A stretch of 64,000 nucleotides of DNA, from assembly GCA_044224495.1 (NCBI GenBank), contig JBGAKG010000026.1, forward strand, positions 1-64,000, written 5' to 3'. The notes below the pieces were generated by a model. It was not told the origin of the DNA. It ran no database searches and was given only the letters and a program-made list of their open reading frames with translations. This stretch comes from JBGAKG01 sp044224495 (GTDB taxonomy: Bacteria > Myxococcota_A > Polyangia > Polyangiales > Polyangiaceae). This document shows positions 8,463 through 16,367 of the stretch, piece after piece; position 1 is the first letter of the stretch; each line of letters begins with the position of its first letter. Both the position numbers and the translations under genes were made by a program.

Positions 8463-8477
8463 CGCGACCGCCTGCGC

Positions 8478-8783
8478 TCAGGGCCGCTTGGCCTTCTTGA
8501 ACGGCTTGATGGACTTCAGCGCGGCCTTCGTGCGCTTGGAGTTCTCGGCGACGTAGACGTCGTGGCTCTGCTGCAGGTTCAACCAGAACACCGCCGTCGT
8601 GTTGAGGAAGCGCGCGAGGCGGAGCGCCGTGTCGGCGGAGATGCCGCGCGTGCCGGTCACGATGCGCGTGACGCGGTTCGCGGGAACCTGAATCGCGGAC
8701 GCGAGCCCGCTCGCCGTCAAGCCGAGCGGCTCGAGGTACTTCTCGCGTAGAACTTTGCCGGGGTGAACGTTCGAGCTCTTCAT
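8478..8783 (-). CDS. higA: HigA/VapI-type XRE-family antitoxin-like regulator
   Basis: This 101-residue protein (start ATG 8783) has the HigA signature. It opens with the HPGKVLREKYLEPLGL start, then a helix-turn-helix (TASGLASAIQVPANRVTRIVTG), then the SADTALRLARFLNTTAVFWLNLQQ block. A basic tail follows. In HigBA modules the toxin gene lies directly upstream, but here only about 85 bp separate it from the next gene and no HigB-like frame is present. It may be a solitary regulator. Two inverted repeats just upstream are probable autoregulatory operators. The family call is confident; toxin-antitoxin function is doubtful without a toxin. Confidence 0.85.
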   Translation of the reverse strand: MKSSNVHPGKVLREKYLEPLGLTASGLASAIQVPANRVTRIVTGTRGISADTALRLARFLNTTAVFWLNLQQSHDVYVAENSKRTKAALKSIKPFKKAKRP

Positions 8784-8819
8784 GAGGCACCTTGGTGGTC
8801 GGCGCGCAGGGCAGGCACC

Positions 8820-8856
8820 GTACCGGGATGGTACAAACACTTCTCCCAAAGTGGGA
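8820..8856. promoter_or_regulatory. two inverted repeats upstream of the HigA-like gene (candidate operators)
   Basis: GTACC-GGGAT-GGTAC at 8820-8834 and TCCCA-AAG-TGGGA at 8844-8856 are two different perfect inverted repeats within 40 bp. They lie 37-73 bp upstream of the regulator start. XRE-type antitoxins usually bind palindromes in their own promoters, so these are natural operator candidates. The region is also less GC-rich than its surroundings, as expected for a promoter. Confidence 0.5.
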
Positions 8857-8867
8857 AAGAAAATGGG

Positions 8868-9968
8868 CTAGCGAGCGCTCGCTCCCCAGAACGCGACGTT
8901 CGCCTGGTTCAGCTGAGTGCCCTTGCCGGTGACCGGGTCGATCGAGAGAACCTGACCGTTGCACGTCAACCCGTAGAGCGTCGGACCGTACGCCGCGAGG
9001 CCCCACACGCAGTTGAACCCGATCGGGCCGACGACCTTGGAGGTCTTCAGTGTCACGTCGAACTCGTCGAGCTCGTCGCCACCGTTGATCGCCGCCGACG
9101 CGAGCAAGCGATTGCCGACGAACGCGAGGTCGCCACTCGACGAACGACCGGCCGGAAAGCTCGCGACGAACGCCGCGTTTCCGGTGCCGAAGTCGAGCGC
9201 GTAGAGCGAGGTCGCTCCCGCCACGTAGAGCGTCCCGTTCGGCGCGACGTCCGCCGCGTTCACGTTGCCTGCGCTCGTCGCCTTGAAGAACGTGGCCGCG
9301 CCGGTCGACTGGTTCACCGTGTAGAGGGCGTTGAACCCGAAACCGTAGAGCGTGTTGTTCGGATGCAGCGCGACGTCGGTGAGCTGAGCGCCGGTGGGAC
9401 CGAGCGCCTTCACCTGGCCCGACGGAAGCCGAATCTCGTACATCGTGCTGCCCGAGTGCGCGAGCGCGCGCGCCTGGCAGCCGAGCTGCAGATCGCACGT
9501 GTGGCTGATCGGGCAGAGCGTGTCGTCGGGGACGTGGTTGCAGGACTTCGCGGCCTCGTTGCACGAGTCCACCGAGCACGCGAGCCCGTCGGCGCAGCTC
9601 GGCGGTACGCCGGCGATGCAGCTCTTCACCGGATCACACGCCTCGGCGCCGTTGCAGAAGACCCCGTCGTCGCAGAGGTTCGGCCGCGGCAGGTGCGTGC
9701 AGACGTGGAGCCCCGGATCGCAGCGATCGAGGGTGCAGGAGACGCCATCGTCGCAGGCGGCGTCCGTCGTACACCCCGCGTCCGTGACGATCACGTCGAC
9801 GGTGGCTCCGTCGCTGGCGTCCAGGGCGTCCGGGCCCCCGTCGACCCCTGCCTCGACCGTGGGGGGCGGGGGTCCAGACCCCAGATCGACGCCAGTTCGG
9901 GCCCCGCAGGCCACCAACCCGACCGCCGCCACCACTGCCAGAGGCCATCTCCGTGACATCCGTCGCAT
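8868..9968 (-). CDS. Cys-rich lipoprotein with beta-propeller-like domain
   Basis: This 366-residue protein has a lipoprotein signal (VGLVAC, Cys21) and an Asp/Gly/Ala-rich linker. A Cys-rich section follows (about 65-165) with repeating C-x-D-G-V-x-C patterns such as DDGVSCTLDRC and DDGVFCNGAEAC, a style common in myxobacterial surface proteins. The C-terminal half contains repeated blades of the form L-Y-x-F/V...G (TLYGFGFNALYTV, TLYVAGATSLYAL), suggesting a beta-propeller. A purine-rich AGGAG lies 11 bases before ATG 9968. It is probably exposed on the cell surface and binds protein or polysaccharide; the precise function is unknown. Confidence 0.75.
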   Translation of the reverse strand: MRRMSRRWPLAVVAAVGLVACGARTGVDLGSGPPPPTVEAGVDGGPDALDASDGATVDVIVTDAGCTTDAACDDGVSCTLDRCDPGLHVCTHLPRPNLCDDGVFCNGAEACDPVKSCIAGVPPSCADGLACSVDSCNEAAKSCNHVPDDTLCPISHTCDLQLGCQARALAHSGSTMYEIRLPSGQVKALGPTGAQLTDVALHPNNTLYGFGFNALYTVNQSTGAATFFKATSAGNVNAADVAPNGTLYVAGATSLYALDFGTGNAAFVASFPAGRSSSGDLAFVGNRLLASAAINGGDELDEFDVTLKTSKVVGPIGFNCVWGLAAYGPTLYGLTCNGQVLSIDPVTGKGTQLNQANVAFWGASAR

Positions 9969-10108
9969 CCTACCGGATTCTCCTGGCGACTTGGCCGCCG
10001 CCAGGTTACCCTCCGGACCGCACGTTAGACGTTACGAGTGACGATTCGGACCCGCTTGAACGGTTAGGGAGAGCGCGACGCTTCGGTGACTCAACCACGC
10101 CACGCGTG

Positions 10109-10123
10109 GATGCATTCTGCATC
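10109..10123 (+). promoter_or_regulatory. small perfect hairpin in the 5' leader of the RRM gene
   Basis: GATGCA-TTC-TGCATC is a perfect 6-bp inverted repeat located about 32 bases upstream of the RRM protein start. It sits in an otherwise gene-free 186-bp leader (9969-10154). Long structured leaders are usual for cold-induced RNA-binding proteins, so it may affect translation or stability. This is an inference from position only. Confidence 0.35.
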
Positions 10124-10154
10124 AGTTCTCTCTCTCCTGTTCACGAGGTTTCTC

Positions 10155-10529
10155 ATGGGTCAGCGTTTGTACGTCGGTAATCTCTCGTTCTCCACCACCA
10201 CCGAGACCGTCCGCGAGGCGTTCGCCGCCTTCGACGAAGTGACGGATGTCCACATGGTGATGGACCGTGAGACGGGTCGCCCGCGCGGCTTCGCGTTCGT
10301 CACGATGGGCACCCCCGCGGGTGCGCAGAAGGCGATCGCCGGCATGAACGGCGCGGTCGTCGACGGCCGTCCCCTCCGCGTCAACGAGGCGGAAGAGCGT
10401 CCGGCCCGTGGCGGCGGCGGTGGCGGTGGCTTCGGCGGTGGCGGCGGCGGCGGTGGCCGTGGCGGCGATCGTCGCGGCGGCGGCGGTGGTGGTGATCGCC
10501 GCGGCGGTGGCGGTCACCGCGGCTGGTGA
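10155..10529 (+). CDS. glycine-rich RRM RNA-binding protein
   Basis: A 124-residue protein with one RNA recognition motif: RNP2 is LYVGNL (residues 4-9) and RNP1 is RGFAFVTM (about 47-54). A Gly/Arg-rich tail (from about 83, GGGGGGGF, RGGDRRGG) follows. This is the architecture of bacterial cold-induced RNA-binding proteins that bind single-stranded RNA and probably act as chaperones. The start is ATG 10155, right before the MGQRLYVGNL block. The stop overlaps the GTG start of the next gene by 4 bp (GTGA), and that gene overlaps a third, so the three are probably translationally coupled. Confidence 0.9.
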   Translation: MGQRLYVGNLSFSTTTETVREAFAAFDEVTDVHMVMDRETGRPRGFAFVTMGTPAGAQKAIAGMNGAVVDGRPLRVNEAEERPARGGGGGGGFGGGGGGGGRGGDRRGGGGGGDRRGGGGHRGW

Positions 10530-10918
10530 TCGGAGTGCGGTTCCGGCAGAGCGAAGCGGCACGCCGCTTCGCTGAACGCCGCGAGCGGGAAAACGCCGCG
10601 CCGCGGCTCCACGCCGAAGTTCCATCGCTCACAGCGCTGGATCTCACGGTGAAGGAGCAGCGGTCGGACGCCCCCGCCGAAGAGACCACGCACGTCCGCC
10701 GGGTCGTCATTACGTCGGCTCCGGCGCTCTTCGAGATTCCTTGCGGCGATGGCGACTGCGAGGGCGGCGGTCACGAGGTCACGGCGTCCATCCTGCGCGC
10801 ACTCCGCGCAGGGCGGACGTCGTTCGACGTCGAGGACGCCTGTCACGGCTCGGTCGCGGGCGGGCAGCCTTGCCGTCGCGTCCTCAAGATCGCGGCCGTC
10901 GCGAAGTACTCGCCATGA
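10526..10918 (+). CDS. conserved-looking Cys-cluster protein of unknown function
   Basis: A 130-residue protein starting with GTG that overlaps the RRM gene stop. The N-terminus is charged and helical. The second half has FEIPCGDGDCEGGGHEVT, followed by further cysteines at DACHG and QPCRR, giving a possible metal site of four Cys and one His. I do not know the family by name. Placement in a tight three-gene unit behind an RNA-binding protein suggests a related role, perhaps in RNA metabolism, but that is speculative. Confidence 0.7.
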   Translation: MIGVRFRQSEAARRFAERRERENAAPRLHAEVPSLTALDLTVKEQRSDAPAEETTHVRRVVITSAPALFEIPCGDGDCEGGGHEVTASILRALRAGRTSFDVEDACHGSVAGGQPCRRVLKIAAVAKYSP

Positions 10919-11223
10919 CCGCGAGCCATGTGCCGGAAGCACCCCTCGCGGCGGCCATCACCGAGATCGCGGGCGTCCTCGCTCGCGCTTGGGTCGAAGG
11001 TCTGCGCGAAGAGCTGCATCGCGACGGTCGGAAGATGACCGGCGGTTGGCCCGGAACCCTGGGCGAAGCGAAGGTGCGCGCGCTCCGCGGACTACCGAAG
11101 GAGCTCGCCCAACGCGGCGTGCATCGGCCCCTCGTGGCCGCAGATTACGATCGCGCGTCGAAGGAGCTCTACGCCGTCGCGCGCAAGGCATGGCTGGGCT
11201 CGGCCGTGCCGGACGAGCCCTGA
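10915..11223 (+). CDS. small protein of unknown function coupled to the RRM operon
   Basis: 102 residues from ATG 10915, overlapping the preceding stop by 4 bp (ATGA). The sequence is soluble, largely helical and mixed-charge, with no cysteines and no recognised motif. It ends 11 bp before a convergent lipoprotein gene. Tight overlap with its neighbour is the main evidence that it is translated. Confidence 0.6.
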   Translation: MTASHVPEAPLAAAITEIAGVLARAWVEGLREELHRDGRKMTGGWPGTLGEAKVRALRGLPKELAQRGVHRPLVAADYDRASKELYAVARKAWLGSAVPDEP

Positions 11224-11233
11224 GCCAGCTCCC

Positions 11234-12589
11234 TCACGGGGTCGCGCTGAACAGCGGCGTGCCCGTCGCGCCGGGATAGAACGCCAGGTCCTCCACGTAG
11301 GCGACCTGCGGGCTCGAGATGATTCGCTCCGGCACGGTGGGGTTGCCGGGGCCCGTCGTGACGGTGAGCTGCGCCGGCGCGAGGCGGATGAACTTGCCCG
11401 CGCTGTACGCGATCCAGAGACCCCCACCCTCGTCGAAGGCCATGCCTCCGAGGAGCGCGCCGACCTCCAGCGTGACGAGCGCAGGCGGGACTACCGTCTT
11501 CGATCCCGTGGCGGAGAGCTCGGTCGACGGGATCGTGTAGACGACGTTGCCGCCGAAGTCGTTCGACCAGAGGTTGCCGCTTCCGTCGAACGCGAGCCAC
11601 CCGGGGTGGAGCTCCGCGCCGCCGGTCGCCTTCGTGGAGACGGCGATCGTGAGCGAAGGCGTCGCGCTCGCGGACCCGAGCGCCGCCGCGTCGAAGCGGG
11701 CCGCCGCCTTTCCGGTGCCGACCCAGAGGTTGCCTGCCTTGTCGAACGCGAGCCCTTCGGCGCCGTCGGCGAACGGGATCGTCAACGCGGGCGTCACGTC
11801 CGCCGAGGCCACGAGTTGGTTCGCGCCCAGCTTGTAGATCACCTTCTTGCACGGCGCAGCGAACCAGAGCGCGCCACTCGCGTCGAAGGCGATGCCACCG
11901 ACGCCGGGCGCGCAGTCGAGACCGCTCACGTTGATCTTGAGATCGGGGCTCTGCTTGCCTGACGTCGCGAGCGAGTCGGCCGGCATGCGCAAGAGCGTCG
12001 GATCGACGGTCGTCCCACCGTTCGCCCAGAGGTTGCCGTCGCGATCGAACGCGATGTGGCGGCCCACCGGCGTGTCGACGGCCGCCGAAGCCGCTGGCGA
12101 GCCCGTCGCCGCGAGGTTCGCCGACGAGATGCCGACCGTCCCCTGCCCGTTCGGCGCGTTGCTCGTGGTGAGCCAAATCTTGTTGCTCGTCGGCACTTGC
12201 TTGTAGGTGACGGTCACCGTCTGCGTGCCGCCGCTCGCGACGCAAGCGGAGGCGCTGCTCACTGTGCCGATGTAGACGGTGCGGACGATCGGATCGGCGA
12301 CCACGACCTTGCCCGCCGTCACCGCGTACGAGCCACCCGCGGTGCCGGTGAGGGTCTGCGAGCCCGTGAGCACCTGCGACGAGCCCGTCGGTCCGGTGAC
12401 CTTCACGTTGGCGTTCACGCCCGCCGGGAGCCCACTCACGGTGACGACGAGGTTGCCCGTACCGCTGGTGCTGCAGGTGCCGCTCGTCCCGTCGCTCCCG
12501 CACGCGACGAGCGCGGTCGACGCGGCGAGGGGGAGCACGAGAGCGAGTGCACGAAGACGCGACGTGAGGGGAGTGTGAAGCGAACGCAT
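11234..12589 (-). CDS. lipoprotein with Ig-like N-terminus and NHL/beta-propeller-like repeats
   Basis: From ATG 12589 the product is 451 residues with a lipoprotein signal (ALVACGSDG). An N-terminal beta-rich region (about 40-140) resembles an Ig-like or PEGA-type fold (GNLVVTVSGLPAGVNANVKV). A propeller follows with repeated blades of the form G-x-A-F-D-x-x-G-N-L-W (IAFDRDGNLWANG, LAFDKAGNLWVGT, LAFDGSGNLWSND). It is likely anchored on the outer membrane or surface and used for binding. The open frame runs 29 codons further upstream, but the signal peptide marks the true start. Confidence 0.75.
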   Translation of the reverse strand: MRSLHTPLTSRLRALALVLPLAASTALVACGSDGTSGTCSTSGTGNLVVTVSGLPAGVNANVKVTGPTGSSQVLTGSQTLTGTAGGSYAVTAGKVVVADPIVRTVYIGTVSSASACVASGGTQTVTVTYKQVPTSNKIWLTTSNAPNGQGTVGISSANLAATGSPAASAAVDTPVGRHIAFDRDGNLWANGGTTVDPTLLRMPADSLATSGKQSPDLKINVSGLDCAPGVGGIAFDASGALWFAAPCKKVIYKLGANQLVASADVTPALTIPFADGAEGLAFDKAGNLWVGTGKAAARFDAAALGSASATPSLTIAVSTKATGGAELHPGWLAFDGSGNLWSNDFGGNVVYTIPSTELSATGSKTVVPPALVTLEVGALLGGMAFDEGGGLWIAYSAGKFIRLAPAQLTVTTGPGNPTVPERIISSPQVAYVEDLAFYPGATGTPLFSATP

Positions 12590-12719
12590 GAAGAAACCTC
12601 CAGGGGCCGTGCGGTCACCGGGTGCACGGCCAGTGCCAACGCAGGCTCGTCGAAATTTCCGTGGAGACTGCCACACCGCTCCGCCGATTGCACAACTTGC
12701 GCATGCGCACGACGCGCAG

Positions 12720-14108
12720 TCAGCGATGCGAGGCCGGGTCGATCCCGAAGCGCTTCATCCAACGATGAATCTGCATTCGGGTCTTCGCGAACGCGCGTGC
12801 GACCTCGCTCACGTTGCCCCGGTGCTCGGCGAGCGCCGCGAGCAAACGCTCCTTCAACGCTTCGTCCTCGGCCGAGAGCAGACGCGCCGCAACCACCGTG
12901 GTGCGTGGGGCATCGTGCACCGCCGGCGGGAGCTCTGCGACGCCGACGCGCCCGTCGCCCGCAGCGGCGAGGGCCGCCGCGAGGAGGTGGCGGAGCTCGC
13001 GCACGTTGAGCGGAAACGCGTAGCCGAGGAGCGCGCGGAGCGCCTCGGGCGTGAACGTCACGTTCGACGCGCGCTCGCCGGCGAGCTCTTGCACGAGCTC
13101 CGCGAGCAGGAGCGCGAAGTCGCCGCGCCGCTCGCGGAGTGGCAGGAGCGTGTGCGTGTAGCCGGCGAGGCGCGCGTAGAGATCGGCGCGAAACTCGCCA
13201 GTGCTCTCGCCCCTGCTCTCGCCCCTGTTCTCGATGGAGCGGTGTGTCGCGGAGACGACGCGGAGGTCCACCTTCACGGGACGCGTCGCGCCCACGCTGG
13301 TGACCTCGCTCTCTTGGAGCACGCGGAGCAGCGCGGCTTGGCTCGGACGCGGGAGATCGCCGACCTCGTCGAGGAAGAGCGTGCCGCCGTCACTCGCGCG
13401 CACGAGCCCCGGCTCGTCCCGCACCGCGCCCGAGAACGCGCCCTTCACGTGCCCGAACAGTTGGCTCTCCACGAGCGTCTCGGGGAGCGCACCGCAGTTG
13501 ACCGCGACGAACGCGCCGCTGCGCCCCGACCAACGATGGACCGCCCGCGCCAGGAGCTCCTTCCCCGTGCCGCTCTCGCCGCGGAGGAGCACCGGTAGGC
13601 CCGCCTTCGCGACGCGCTCGAGCGCGCCGAGCGAAGCCGCGTTGTCGGGGAGCAGCGTCCCGCGCTCCGCCCGCACGAGGTCGCCCGCGCTCGCCTCGGT
13701 CTGCGGTGCGACCAAGAAGAACGAGCCTCCGAGCTCGGCGGCTCGATCGGGCGCGAGTGGCGTGGGGGCCGTGATCCGCTCGCCGCCGACGAACGTGCCG
13801 TTCGTGGACCCGAGATCTTCGACGACGAACCGGCCACCCTCGCGGAAGAAGCGCGCGTGGCGCTTGGACATCCGCTGATCCGCGATCCGTACCAACATGG
13901 TACGACCGGTGCGTTCGACGCCGAGCTCCGGCCCCCGACCGACCACGACCTCGTCGATCCCGTCCAGGGACCACCGCGCGCCGCCAGCCAGCGGGCGGTC
14001 GCACTCGCCGACGAGGAAGAGGAACGGGGCGGAGGCCGTGCGCTTGGGCGCGGCGTCCGGCGTGCGCACGAGCGTGGTGCTCGGAGGCGGGATCGAGCGG
14101 CGGGCCAT
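12720..14108 (-). CDS. FHA-domain sigma-54-dependent transcriptional activator
   Basis: A 462-residue bacterial enhancer-binding protein. An N-terminal FHA domain (about 30-133; RMSKRHARF, then EDLGSTNGTFV) reads phosphothreonine, probably from the Ser/Thr kinases abundant in this genome. The AAA+ domain has Walker A GESGTGKE (177-184) and Walker B GTLFLDEVG (242-250). Its sigma-54 contact loop is GAFSGA (223-228), with Ser replacing the usual Thr. A C-terminal Fis-type helix-turn-helix (about 430-456) completes it. A short degenerate repeat (ENRGESRGESTGEF) sits in the AAA+ domain. FHA-bearing activators of this type regulate development and envelope genes in myxobacteria. Confidence 0.92.
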   Translation of the reverse strand: MARRSIPPPSTTLVRTPDAAPKRTASAPFLFLVGECDRPLAGGARWSLDGIDEVVVGRGPELGVERTGRTMLVRIADQRMSKRHARFFREGGRFVVEDLGSTNGTFVGGERITAPTPLAPDRAAELGGSFFLVAPQTEASAGDLVRAERGTLLPDNAASLGALERVAKAGLPVLLRGESGTGKELLARAVHRWSGRSGAFVAVNCGALPETLVESQLFGHVKGAFSGAVRDEPGLVRASDGGTLFLDEVGDLPRPSQAALLRVLQESEVTSVGATRPVKVDLRVVSATHRSIENRGESRGESTGEFRADLYARLAGYTHTLLPLRERRGDFALLLAELVQELAGERASNVTFTPEALRALLGYAFPLNVRELRHLLAAALAAAGDGRVGVAELPPAVHDAPRTTVVAARLLSAEDEALKERLLAALAEHRGNVSEVARAFAKTRMQIHRWMKRFGIDPASHR

Positions 14109-14164
14109 GACGAGGTTCCCACCTTACCATCACGCCGTCCTCGACTAAGTTAGCATCCGCCGCC

Positions 14165-15346
14165 ATGGCCGCGCCTTTCGTCGTCGACCTCCACGCGCAC
14201 TTCCCGATGCAGTTCGACCCCGAGCGGAGCTTTCGCGCGACGTTGCGCGCCCACCGCCGCCGCCGGCGCGAGAAGCTCGGCGACCGGCTCAAGTTCCTGG
14301 CGCTGGAGATCGCGGACGTCTTCTTCAACCGGGAGCGCCCCGCCGACGGGCACGCGGTGACGATCGACACGCTGCGGGCGGGCAACGTCGGGATCGCCTT
14401 CTCGGTCGCCTACTGCCCCTTCCTCGAGCTGGACCTCGAGCGCCCCTTCGGCTCGGCGCCGGGCGACGAGTACCCGCGCGAAGTGAAGCGCCTCCTCCGC
14501 GTCGTCGAGTCGGAGATCGCGAAGGACGGGCGCGCGGTGCACGTCCGCGACTACGGCGAGCTCGAGCGCGCGCTCGCCGACGGAAAGGTCGCCATGATCC
14601 ATGCGATCGAGGGCGGCCTCCACCTCGGCGGGAGCGACGCGACGGTGGAGCGCGCCGTGAAGGAGCTCGCCGAGATGGGGCTCGGCTACGTCACGGTGGC
14701 CCACCTCTTCTTTCGCCAGGTCGCGACGAACGTGGCCGCCCTGCCCTTCTTGAGCGACACCCTGTACCACCTGTGCTTCCCGCAGGATCCCTCGGTCGGC
14801 CTCACCCACCGCGGGGAGGTGCTCGTGCGCGCGATGGCGAAGCACGGCGTCCTGATCGACGTGACCCACATGAGCGAGCGCGGGATGCAGGAGACGTTCG
14901 ACCTCCTCGACGCGCTCGACCCGGCGCGGCGCATGCCGATCATCGCGTCGCACGTCGCGTGCGCGCATCGCGGGGGCTACCAGTACAACCTCGGCGAGCG
15001 CTGGGTGAAGAAGATCGCCGAGCGGAACGGCGTCTGCGGGATCATCTACTGCGACCACTTCGTCCGCGATGGCGCCGGAAAGAAGACCCAGACGTTCGCC
15101 GAGTCGTTCGCGCGGATCCAGGCTCAGATCGCGCAGCTGCGCGCGTGGGGCGGCGACGACATCCTCGCGATTGGCTCCGACCTCGATGGGTTCATCAAAC
15201 CGACGCTCGCGGGCCTGAGCAGCGCCAAGAACCACGCCGACCTCGCCGCCGCGCTCGTCGGCGCCTACGGCGAACCGCTCGCGAAGAAGATCTGCCACGA
15301 GAACTCGATGCGCGTCCTCGCGACGGGCTGGCGAAAGGGCGTCTGA
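14165..15346 (+). CDS. membrane dipeptidase (peptidase family M19)
   Basis: This 393-residue protein has M19 metal-site motifs in order: DLHAH (residues 8-12), AIEGG (bridging Glu), DVTHMS (His), ASHVACAHR (His) and GSDLDG (Asp). In mammalian renal dipeptidase the first motif is H-x-D; here the second ligand is His, a variant seen in amidohydrolase-like relatives. No signal peptide is evident, so it is probably cytoplasmic. It would hydrolyse dipeptides or related amides. The stop overlaps the YaeQ start by one base (TGATG), suggesting an operon of this gene, YaeQ, the zinc-ribbon protein and pirin. Confidence 0.85.
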   Translation: MAAPFVVDLHAHFPMQFDPERSFRATLRAHRRRRREKLGDRLKFLALEIADVFFNRERPADGHAVTIDTLRAGNVGIAFSVAYCPFLELDLERPFGSAPGDEYPREVKRLLRVVESEIAKDGRAVHVRDYGELERALADGKVAMIHAIEGGLHLGGSDATVERAVKELAEMGLGYVTVAHLFFRQVATNVAALPFLSDTLYHLCFPQDPSVGLTHRGEVLVRAMAKHGVLIDVTHMSERGMQETFDLLDALDPARRMPIIASHVACAHRGGYQYNLGERWVKKIAERNGVCGIIYCDHFVRDGAGKKTQTFAESFARIQAQIAQLRAWGGDDILAIGSDLDGFIKPTLAGLSSAKNHADLAAALVGAYGEPLAKKICHENSMRVLATGWRKGV

Positions 15347-15891
15347 TGGCTCTCGGTGCCACCATTCATCGCGTGACGATCGCGCTCTCCGACGTGGATC
15401 GGGGGGTCTACGAGACGCTCGACCTCCGCTTGGCGCGCCACCCGTCCGAGTCCCTGCGCTTCCTCGTCACGCGCATGCTCGCCTACGCCCTCTCGTACCA
15501 AGATGGGATTGCCTTCTCGAAGGGAGGGATCTCCGACACGGACGAGGCCCCGATCGCGGTCCGCGATCCGACGGGGCTGCTCCTCGCGTGGATCGACGTA
15601 GGGGCCCCCGCCGCCGAGCGCCTCCACAAGGCCGCCAAGGCCGCGCGGACGGTCAGCGTGTGGACCACCACCGATCTCGCGGCGCTCCGCGCGCGGGCGG
15701 GAGAGATCCACCGCGCCCGCGAGCTCTCGATCGTTCGGCTCCCGGTGGAGCTCGTCGCCTGGATCGAGGAGCGGCTCGATCGATCGACGGCCCTCGAGCT
15801 CGTCCGCACCGAGGGGCACCTCTACGTCACGATCGACGGAGCGAGCGTGGACGGCGCTCTCGAGGAGCGGCCGCTCGCGGACGACGCCTGA
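15346..15891 (+). CDS. yaeQ: YaeQ family protein
   Basis: This 181-residue protein matches the YaeQ family along its length. Landmarks are the opening ATIHRVTIALSDVDRGVYETLDLRLARHPSES, the DPTGLLLAWIDVG segment, and the C-terminal RLPVELVAWIEERLDRST and LYVTIDG. The family has a nuclease-like PD-(D/E)XK-type fold, and some members were linked to suppression of transcription-antitermination defects. The biochemical activity remains unclear. The start at 15346 overlaps the upstream stop by one base. Confidence 0.88.
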   Translation: MALGATIHRVTIALSDVDRGVYETLDLRLARHPSESLRFLVTRMLAYALSYQDGIAFSKGGISDTDEAPIAVRDPTGLLLAWIDVGAPAAERLHKAAKAARTVSVWTTTDLAALRARAGEIHRARELSIVRLPVELVAWIEERLDRSTALELVRTEGHLYVTIDGASVDGALEERPLADDA

Positions 15892-15946
15892 AGCCGCACA
15901 CGTTTCGCGCTTCCCTTTCGCGCCGCGGTAGCCGACGCTCGGAGCG

Positions 15947-16363
15947 ATGGGACTGTACGAAGAGCTCCTCACGGAGTTGGCTCGCTCGGCCGTGGCGAAT
16001 CCCGGGACCGACGTCGAGTCGCTCCAACGCGAGGTCGCCGCCTTGCGCCGCATCGTCGCGCGCATGGCGGAGCTGATCGCCGCGCGGGACGCCGAGCGCC
16101 CCACGGCGGCGGTGATCCGGCGCAGCCTCCTCGACGAAGCGGAGGGCCCGCTCGTCCCGAGCGCGGCCGAAGAGGAGCCGGCCCCGCCGGTGTTCGAGGG
16201 CTCCCCCTACCGCGGACCGGTCAACGGCAACCTCTCCGGGCTGCCTGGTCAGGAGCGCTGTCGCCGATGCCACAAGCGGCTCGAAGCGGACGACCCCGAT
16301 CTGGAGGGCGAGGAAGGTCGGATCTGCATGGCGTGCTTCCAGCGCGGGGCGGACGTAGATTGA
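15947..16363 (+). CDS. small protein with helical N-terminus and C-terminal zinc ribbon
   Basis: A 138-residue protein. Residues 1-60 form a predicted coiled coil (DVESLQREVAALRRIVARMAEL), the middle is acidic and Pro-rich, and the C-terminus carries C-x2-C ... C-x2-C (CRRC about residue 104, CMAC near 130) with a His, typical of a zinc ribbon or treble clef. I do not recognise a named family. It could be an adaptor that binds nucleic acid or protein. It lies between YaeQ and pirin on the same strand. Confidence 0.7.
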   Translation: MGLYEELLTELARSAVANPGTDVESLQREVAALRRIVARMAELIAARDAERPTAAVIRRSLLDEAEGPLVPSAAEEEPAPPVFEGSPYRGPVNGNLSGLPGQERCRRCHKRLEADDPDLEGEEGRICMACFQRGADVD

Positions 16364-16367
16364 GCGC

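Noticed and set aside
10395..10510. GGC-rich tandem repeats as a mobile or regulatory repeat
   Set aside because: They encode the Gly/Arg tail of the RRM protein and are explained by codon choice.
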